Origin: an uncultured Methanobrevibacter sp.
GTDB lineage: Archaea; Methanobacteriota; Methanobacteria; Methanobacteriales; Methanobacteriaceae
Assembly: GCF_900314695.1 (NCBI RefSeq)
Contig: NZ_OMWD01000029.1
Location: forward strand, 1 to 26,248
Direction of reading: 5' to 3'
DNA: 26,248 nt
In this document: one piece after another, positions 21,023 to 26,248 of the stretch
How the letters are laid out: each line of letters starts with the position of its first letter
Position numbering within the stretch: the stretch's first letter is position 1
Position numbers and translations under genes: made by a program
The notes under the pieces: model-generated
Database searches by the model: none
The model's input: the letters and a program-made list of their open reading frames with translations, nothing else
What the model was told of the DNA's origin: nothing

Positions 21023-22372
21023 ATGGCAATACATCCTATTGAATTTAGATATGGAACTCCCGAAATGAAAAAAATTTGGGAAGAAGAAAATAAACTACAA
21101 AAAATGTTAGATGTTGAATCCGCATTGGCACAGGCTGAAGGAAAACTTGGAATTATCCCTCAGGAAGTTGCAGATGAAATTGCTGCAAAAGCAAATACCA
21201 ATTTTGTGAAATTAGAAAGAATGAAAGAAATTGAAGCTGAAACCAACCACGATATTGCAGCATTATCAAAATCAATTACTGAAGTTTGTGAAAATGGCGC
21301 TGGAGAATATGTTCATTTCGGAGCTACATCCAATGACATTGTAGACAGTTCAAATTCATTACTTATCCACGACTCCATTGAAGTATTGAAAGAAAAATTA
21401 GAAAGATTAACAAAAATAATGCTCAAATTAGCTGAAGAAAATAAAATGAAAGTATGTATTGGACGTACTCATGGTCAACATGCCCTTCCAACCACTTACG
21501 GAATGAAATTTGGAATTTGGGCAGACGAACTTCACAGACAATATGTAAGACTTGAAAACGCTGAAGCCAATGTCTGCATTGGAATGATGGACGGAGCAGT
21601 TGGAACAACTGCCGCTTTAGGCGAACAAGGTTGGGAAATTCACAAAAGCGTTGCAGAAATATTAGGATTACCTGCAGCTACAATTACAAACCAAGTTGTT
21701 CAAAGGGACAACCATGTTGAATTCATCAGCGTCTTAGCCAACATTGCAAGTACTTTAGATAAAATTGGACTAGAAATCAGAAGTTTACAAAGAACCGAAC
21801 TCATGGAAGTTGGCGAATACTTCGACCCTGAAAAACAAGTTGGAAGCAGTACCATGCCGCATAAAATGAATCCAATTACTGCTGAAAGAATTTGTGGAGT
21901 TGCAAGAATCATTAAATCTTATGTAAATGCTGCTTTAGACAACAATCCTCTTTGGCATGAAAGAGACTTGACAAACTCTTCCTGTGAAAGAATAATGTTT
22001 CCGGAAAGTTGCATTTTAACCGATTACATTTTAAATCTGACAATTAAGTTAATGAACAATTTAGTATTCTACGATGAAAATATAGAAAGGAATTTGAATT
22101 TAACCAACGGTTTAATTATGGCAGAAAGATTAATGGCTGAACTTACCCGTGCAGGAATGGGAAAACAAACTGCATATGGAATTGTAAGGAAAAATGCAAT
22201 TAAAGCCAATAAGGAAAAATTATTGCTTGGTGAATTAATCCTAGAAGATGAAGATGTTCAAAAATACTTAAATGAAGATGATGTTGAAAAAATAATGGAT
22301 CCACATACTTATATCGGTTCTGTGCCAATTATCATCGATGAATTACTTGAAAAATCCAAAGAATGGTTTTAG
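21023..22372 (+). CDS. purB: Adenylosuccinate lyase
   Basis: PurB acts twice in purine synthesis, releasing fumarate from SAICAR and from adenylosuccinate. The 449-aa protein is full length. The fumarase/aspartase-superfamily signature GSSTMPHKMNP lies at 274-284; the catalytic-base serine is in that loop and the catalytic His is H150 (GRTHGQHA). HFGATSNDIVDSS (about 98-110) is the substrate-binding loop. The ATG at 21023 is preceded by GAGATGAT. The start codon lies only about 13 bp after the right end of an IS605-derived element, which therefore replaces or extends the natural leader. A membrane-protein gene follows 8 bp downstream. Confidence 0.97.
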   Translation: MAIHPIEFRYGTPEMKKIWEEENKLQKMLDVESALAQAEGKLGIIPQEVADEIAAKANTNFVKLERMKEIEAETNHDIAALSKSITEVCENGAGEYVHFGATSNDIVDSSNSLLIHDSIEVLKEKLERLTKIMLKLAEENKMKVCIGRTHGQHALPTTYGMKFGIWADELHRQYVRLENAEANVCIGMMDGAVGTTAALGEQGWEIHKSVAEILGLPAATITNQVVQRDNHVEFISVLANIASTLDKIGLEIRSLQRTELMEVGEYFDPEKQVGSSTMPHKMNPITAERICGVARIIKSYVNAALDNNPLWHERDLTNSSCERIMFPESCILTDYILNLTIKLMNNLVFYDENIERNLNLTNGLIMAERLMAELTRAGMGKQTAYGIVRKNAIKANKEKLLLGELILEDEDVQKYLNEDDVEKIMDPHTYIGSVPIIIDELLEKSKEWF

Positions 22373-22380
22373 GTGTAATA

Positions 22381-23229
22381 ATGGCCAGTGTAAAAGAATT
22401 AAAGTCTATTGATTTGAATTCATTCACAATAATCGGAACTGGAATTAGCGTATTGATTGCCATATTAATGTCTATACTTATTACAATAGGAATTGGAATA
22501 ATTTCACCTGAAAATTTTGCAATTTCAATATATGTCATTCCAACAATCATTGTTGGGTCATTTATTTGTGGAATTTATCAATATTTTTCAGACGGATTAT
22601 TCTTTAATTTCCTCTCAAAAAAATTTAGAAACATCAATGTTGCATTTGATAATGACTCACTTGTTAAAGTATCCACTACCGAAACTGCAACAATTATTGC
22701 TACAATTACATTAATTCAGGTATTATTGATTTATTTGGTTTCAGTACTAATACTCCCATTGATTATTAATGCAACAATCCAAACATTAATGTTTGGAGGC
22801 CAACAATTAATGGCTTACAGTTTATATCAATTTTTATTAATTTTAAGCCAGCCAATAACAATCATAATGTTAATTTTTGGTTCATTCATCATAACATTCG
22901 TGTTTGTTTTAATTGGAGCATATATTTATAATCTAATTGCATCAAAAGGTAGAGTCATTACTTTAAAATTGTCTAAAGAAAATGAAATGACTGCTATAGA
23001 TTCTATTGACATTTTAAACTTTGCAATTGCATTTACAATAATTGGAGGAGTATTAAGCTTAATTTTTGGAATCATAATGGTGATTAGTGGTGCAAACATA
23101 ATGACATTAATTACCGATGTATGTGGAGGAGTAGTCTACGGATTCATTGTTGCAGCACTCACCGCAGCATCATACAACCTTTTAGCTCCAAAAATTGGAA
23201 AATTAAAAATAGAATTAATTGATTTATGA
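22381..23229 (+). CDS. Polytopic membrane protein with internal duplication
   Basis: Unrecognised membrane protein of 282 aa with about six to seven hydrophobic segments. The two halves look related. KELKSIDLNSFTIIGTGISVLIAILMSIL near the start resembles AIDSIDILNFAIAFTIIGGVLSLIFGII in the second half, and each half ends alike (YNLIASKGRVITLKL and YNLLAPKIGKLKIEL). The frame is open from an ATG at 22363 inside purB, but AGGTG six bases before the ATG at 22381 identifies the latter as the start. Probably cotranscribed with purB, without an obvious functional link. It ends in a hairpin shared with copA. Confidence 0.7.
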   Translation: MASVKELKSIDLNSFTIIGTGISVLIAILMSILITIGIGIISPENFAISIYVIPTIIVGSFICGIYQYFSDGLFFNFLSKKFRNINVAFDNDSLVKVSTTETATIIATITLIQVLLIYLVSVLILPLIINATIQTLMFGGQQLMAYSLYQFLLILSQPITIIMLIFGSFIITFVFVLIGAYIYNLIASKGRVITLKLSKENEMTAIDSIDILNFAIAFTIIGGVLSLIFGIIMVISGANIMTLITDVCGGVVYGFIVAALTAASYNLLAPKIGKLKIELIDL

Positions 23230-23240
23230 ATCAATTAATT
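23213..23240. terminator. Shared hairpin between convergent genes
   Basis: AATTAATTGATT (23213-23224) and AATCAATTAATT (23229-23240) form a perfect 12-bp stem with a TATG loop. The stop codons of both convergent genes (TGA at 23227-23229; TAA on the minus strand at 23235-23237) lie within it. It is a probable two-way terminator or mRNA 3'-end structure; a T-run follows only on the plus side. Confidence 0.6.
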
Positions 23241-25727
23241 TTTACTTTCTCTTTTTATTTCAGGGACGTATCTCTTAAGCATCAATGAAAGAGATATTAC
23301 TGTAACAGAACTCAATGCCATTGCCAAACCTGCCAAAGCAGGTTCAAATGTTATTCCAAAAGTAGGATATAAAATGCCTGCAGCTATTGGGATTAAAATA
23401 GTATTATACGCAAATGCCCAGAAAATGTTTTCTTTGATTCTTCTCATGACTTTTTTGGAAAATTGCACAGCAGCAACAACATTTTCCAAATCTCCTTCCA
23501 TAATAACAATGTCCCCACTTTCCATAGCTATATCGGTTCCATTACCCATAGCCACACCAATATCTGCCTGAGTTAATGCAGGAGCATCATTAATACCGTC
23601 CCCAACAAATAAGACCTTTTTAGTATTATTCGCTTGAGTTTCCTTTACAATGTCCAGTTTATTTTCAGGAAGGATTCCCGCTTTGACATTATCAATTCCA
23701 ACTTCACGAGCAACATTAAGCGCTGTAGACTCATTATCACCTGTCAACATATAAGTTTCAACATTCATCTTATGCAATTCATCAATAGTCCTTTTAGAAT
23801 TGGCTTTAATCTTATCGGACAGACTTAAAATACCTTTTATTTTCTTATCCTGAGCCAAAAATATGATGGTTTTGCTTAGATTTTCAAGTTCATGATACTT
23901 CCCAACCGCTTCATCGGACACGCTAACATCAAAAGATTCCATCAAAGCAAGATTTCCTGCAAGAACTTCACTGGAGTTTAAATCAGCTTTAAGACCTTTG
24001 CCCGTTACGTTTTCAAATTCAGAAGTCTGATCAAGGTCTAAGTTTAATTCCTTGGCTTTGTTTACAATGGCTTTTGCTATTGGATGAGTTGAATTTTGCT
24101 CAATACTGGCGGCAAGCCTAATTAATTCCTCATCACTGATATCATAAGCGATAATGTCATCCACTTCAGGTTTTCCTTCAGTTATTGTTCCAGTCTTGTC
24201 AAAAGCAGCCACATCAATTTGACCGGCATTTTCCAAAGTATCTCCGTTTTTAATCAATATACCAAACTCGGCAGCTCTTCCAACACCAACAGTAACTGCT
24301 GTCGGAGTAGCCAATCCCAATGCACAAGGACATGCAACGACCAAAATAGAAATTAAGCAGGTTAGTGAAAACAACAATGAAGCGCCCAACACAAAATACC
24401 ATATTAAAAATACAATGATGGCTATTGACAGGATAACTGGAATAAAGTAAGAAACAATGGTATTTGCAAATTTTTGAACCGGAGGTCTTGAAGATTGTGC
24501 TTTTTCAACCAAACGAATAATATTTGACAATACAGTTTCTTTTCCAATTTTTTCAGCCCTAATATGCAATACCCCATCCTGATTAATGGTTCCTGCAAAG
24601 ACTTTTTCACCATCCTTTTTAACTTTAGGAATCGGTTCACCATTAATCATAGATTCATCAACATAAGACTCTCCACCAACAACTTCACCGTCTACAGGTA
24701 TTTTTTCACCGGGTTTTACAAGCAATAAGTCATCCAAAACGATGTCTGCAATTGAAACCTCTTTTTGAGATACGATTTCACCATTTTCATCAATTTCAAT
24801 AGCAGTTGCAACAGTCGGTTGAAGACCTATTAAATCACGAATAGAGTCGGAAGTACGTTTTTTAGCTCTTGCTTCAAGATATCTTCCAATCATTAAAAAT
24901 GAAGGAAGCATTACTGCAGAATCATAGAACATGAATGTATGGTCTAAAACAATGCCAAATGTTCCAAAGATACTTGACACATAAGCTACTAAAATACCCA
25001 TCGAATACATTACATCCATGTTTAAGTTTTTATGCATCAATCCGTTGATTCCTGCTTTTAGAATAGGTAAAGAAACATATAAAAAAGGAACAATACTTAC
25101 AATTAATGAAAGCAATCCCATCGAAGAAACGTTAATTCCAGTTGCTTGGTGAATGCTGTGGGTAAGACCCATTAACGGGTCCCAACCGCTGAACATTAAA
25201 ATCATCAATATTGCTGAAAAAATCAAACCGACAATAATCCTATTGCGTTTTTCCTTTAAATCCTGTTGATAGATAGCTTCCTCATCTATTTCAGTTTGGC
25301 CTTCAACACCCAAAAGTTCAAAACCCAATGAAACTATAACCTCTTCTATCTCATCCAAGGTTACTTTTGATGAATCATATCTGATTCTTGCAGATTGAGA
25401 GGTCAAATCTGCCTTTACATCAAAAATGCCATCCAGACGGATTAAAAAATTCTCAACATTCATGGTACATGAAGCGCAATGCATTCCCTGAATTCTTATG
25501 GTCATTTCATCACAATGCAGATCAAAACCTAGGTTTTTGACCAAGCGCTCCATTTCTTCATATGAAATTTTTTTAGTATCAACTGTAATGTGTAGCTTAT
25601 TTGAAGCCAAATCAGCATCAACTTCTTCTACACCTTCAATCTTTCCAAAAGTTTTATTTACACTTAAAACACAGGAAGCACAATGCATTCCCTCAATTGG
25701 TAAATCCATATGTTTATGCTTTACCAT
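23235..25727 (-). CDS. copA: Copper-exporting P1B-type ATPase (CopA-like)
   Basis: This 830-aa heavy-metal pump exports Cu+ (or Ag+) across the cytoplasmic membrane. Two N-terminal metal-binding domains carry GMHCASC (C16/C19 and C84/C87). The metal site in the membrane is CPC (466-468), supported by YN (774-775) and the M-x-x-S-S of the last helix (803-807), a Cu+ (P1B-1) pattern. The P-type core is complete: NGEPIP (actuator loop), DKTGT with phosphorylated D510, HP at 548-549, TGDN (662-665) and GDGIND (709-714). The N-terminal HKHMD could add metal ligands. It stands alone; no copper chaperone or CopY-type regulator is visible nearby. Confidence 0.95.
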   Translation of the reverse strand: MVKHKHMDLPIEGMHCASCVLSVNKTFGKIEGVEEVDADLASNKLHITVDTKKISYEEMERLVKNLGFDLHCDEMTIRIQGMHCASCTMNVENFLIRLDGIFDVKADLTSQSARIRYDSSKVTLDEIEEVIVSLGFELLGVEGQTEIDEEAIYQQDLKEKRNRIIVGLIFSAILMILMFSGWDPLMGLTHSIHQATGINVSSMGLLSLIVSIVPFLYVSLPILKAGINGLMHKNLNMDVMYSMGILVAYVSSIFGTFGIVLDHTFMFYDSAVMLPSFLMIGRYLEARAKKRTSDSIRDLIGLQPTVATAIEIDENGEIVSQKEVSIADIVLDDLLLVKPGEKIPVDGEVVGGESYVDESMINGEPIPKVKKDGEKVFAGTINQDGVLHIRAEKIGKETVLSNIIRLVEKAQSSRPPVQKFANTIVSYFIPVILSIAIIVFLIWYFVLGASLLFSLTCLISILVVACPCALGLATPTAVTVGVGRAAEFGILIKNGDTLENAGQIDVAAFDKTGTITEGKPEVDDIIAYDISDEELIRLAASIEQNSTHPIAKAIVNKAKELNLDLDQTSEFENVTGKGLKADLNSSEVLAGNLALMESFDVSVSDEAVGKYHELENLSKTIIFLAQDKKIKGILSLSDKIKANSKRTIDELHKMNVETYMLTGDNESTALNVAREVGIDNVKAGILPENKLDIVKETQANNTKKVLFVGDGINDAPALTQADIGVAMGNGTDIAMESGDIVIMEGDLENVVAAVQFSKKVMRRIKENIFWAFAYNTILIPIAAGILYPTFGITFEPALAGLAMALSSVTVISLSLMLKRYVPEIKRESKN

Positions 25728-25816
25728 AACATCACAACCGTTCCAATTATATGAAACAATATATGGTTTTTAATCATTATAAAAGTTTAGGTAAACAAAA
25801 AAAAGTAATAAGTACC

Positions 25817-26158
25817 TCACATATACTTGATGTTAATGTCCTTGTGAGGAATTGTTCTCTTGAATCGCTTCTTAGGATATCCGATAATGAATGCTGAGTA
25901 CATATGCTTATTTTTATCAATGGATGGGAAAAATTCCATCAATCTGTCATGGCCGATTTCATCAGCCTTAAGAATAAATAGAGAATAAAAACCGCCAAGT
26001 CCTAATGAATATGCAAGCAATTCCAAACGGGTATTGGCTATAACAGCACTTGTCTTATCAGTTGAAAATGTTAAAATTAACTGATGGCCCTGCCACAGTA
26101 AAGGATGATATTTTTTTGTTGAATTGTCTCTTATATAATCTCCAAATTCCTTTATCTT
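25817..26158 (-). pseudogene. 5'-truncated nitroreductase-like gene
   Basis: The frame encodes the C-terminal part of a nitroreductase-fold protein: WQGHQLILTFSTDK, NTRLELLAYSLGLGGFYSLFI and the family-typical ending FIIGYPKKRFKRTIPHKDINIKYM. Roughly 110 native residues remain. The N-terminal part, with the usual flavin-binding Arg/Ser motif, is absent. The frame formally continues to an ATG at 26206, but the first 15 or so residues (MQFIHNLQKLWYSCI) come from the hairpin of an IS605-like end, so the true gene is broken near 26158. A functional product is unlikely, unless the fusion start is used and the fragment folds. Confidence 0.65.
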
Positions 26159-26248
26159 TAAAATGCAAGAATACCACAACTTCTGCAAGTTGTGGATGAA
26201 TTGCACTATTGGGTGTACTGTCTTTTTTAATTAATTTTATTGTGTTTT
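26159..26248 (+). mobile_element. Left end of a second IS200/IS605-like element, running out of the window
   Basis: TGCAAGAATA (26164-26173), a perfect 9-bp stem CCACAACTT/AAGTTGTGG (26174-26182 with 26187-26195) around CTGC, and ATGAATTGCA (26196-26205) match the left end at 20731-20772 in layout and flanking sequence, while the stem sequence differs. Both copies are preceded by a TTTATCTT-like stretch. The body would lie to the right, beyond 26248. It interrupts the nitroreductase-like gene. Identification rests on the two-copy comparison. Confidence 0.5.

Noticed and set aside
26160..26206. N-terminal MQFIHNLQKLWYSCI as the genuine start of the nitroreductase-like protein
   Set aside because: These codons are the reverse complement of the IS605-like hairpin, and a near-identical peptide (MPTLVQFIHDLKKSGYSC) arises from the other hairpin copy, so they are not native nitroreductase sequence.

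Overview
The window is very AT-rich. It carries archaeal-only genes (F420-reducing hydrogenase, PCNA, a GINS subunit, aIF2-alpha, Nop10, ribosomal proteins S27e and L44e, endonuclease Q) together with archaeal TATA promoters, GGAGGTGA-type ribosome binding sites and oligo-T termination tracts. This points to a hydrogenotrophic methanogen of the Methanobacteriales, most likely Methanobrevibacter or a close relative. The genus is inferred from composition and gene content only.

Layout. (1) 21-1884: an intact IS1182-like insertion sequence with perfect 20-bp terminal inverted repeats and a 5-bp target duplication. It sits just beyond the terminator of the frh operon. (2) 1919-5431, minus strand: frhA-frhD-frhG-frhB, the complete coenzyme F420-reducing [NiFe] hydrogenase with its maturation protease. 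(3) 5590-6409, plus strand: a membrane-anchored Ser-rich protein with a PepSY-like C-terminus, then two tRNA-Arg genes (TCT and CCT anticodons). (4) 6412-10496, minus strand: an information-processing block of endonuclease Q, an unrecognised 186-aa protein, a PAC2-family protein, Nop10 (too short for simple ORF calling), aIF2-alpha, S27e and L44e. (5) 10713-12393, minus strand: a Gins51-type GINS subunit and PCNA. (6) 12478-18877, minus strand: a complete, tightly overlapping trpEGDCFBA operon. Its promoter carries a TGTACA palindrome and a near-copy, as expected for TrpY-type control. (7) 18965-20594, minus strand: a small two-helix membrane protein, a CPBP-family membrane protease and a short XRE regulator with a palindromic operator candidate. 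(8) 20724-21010: a short element derived from IS200/IS605, with both hairpin ends and a multi-stem omega-RNA-like 3' part but no transposase or TnpB gene. It lies directly in front of purB. (9) 21023-23229, plus strand: purB and a duplicated-domain membrane protein. (10) 23235-25727, minus strand: a CopA-type copper ATPase. (11) 25817-26248: the C-terminal part of a nitroreductase-like gene, cut at its 5' end by what looks like the left end of another IS200/IS605 element running out of the window.

How the genes fit together. Frh supplies reduced F420 from H2 for methanogenesis. The central block holds replication, repair and translation genes. The trp operon makes tryptophan from chorismate and appears self-contained. 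The most unusual part is the transposon-derived leader of purB. Structured RNA of TnpB-guide type appears to lie between the likely native purB promoter and the purB start codon, so it may have become a 5' UTR or a stand-alone RNA.
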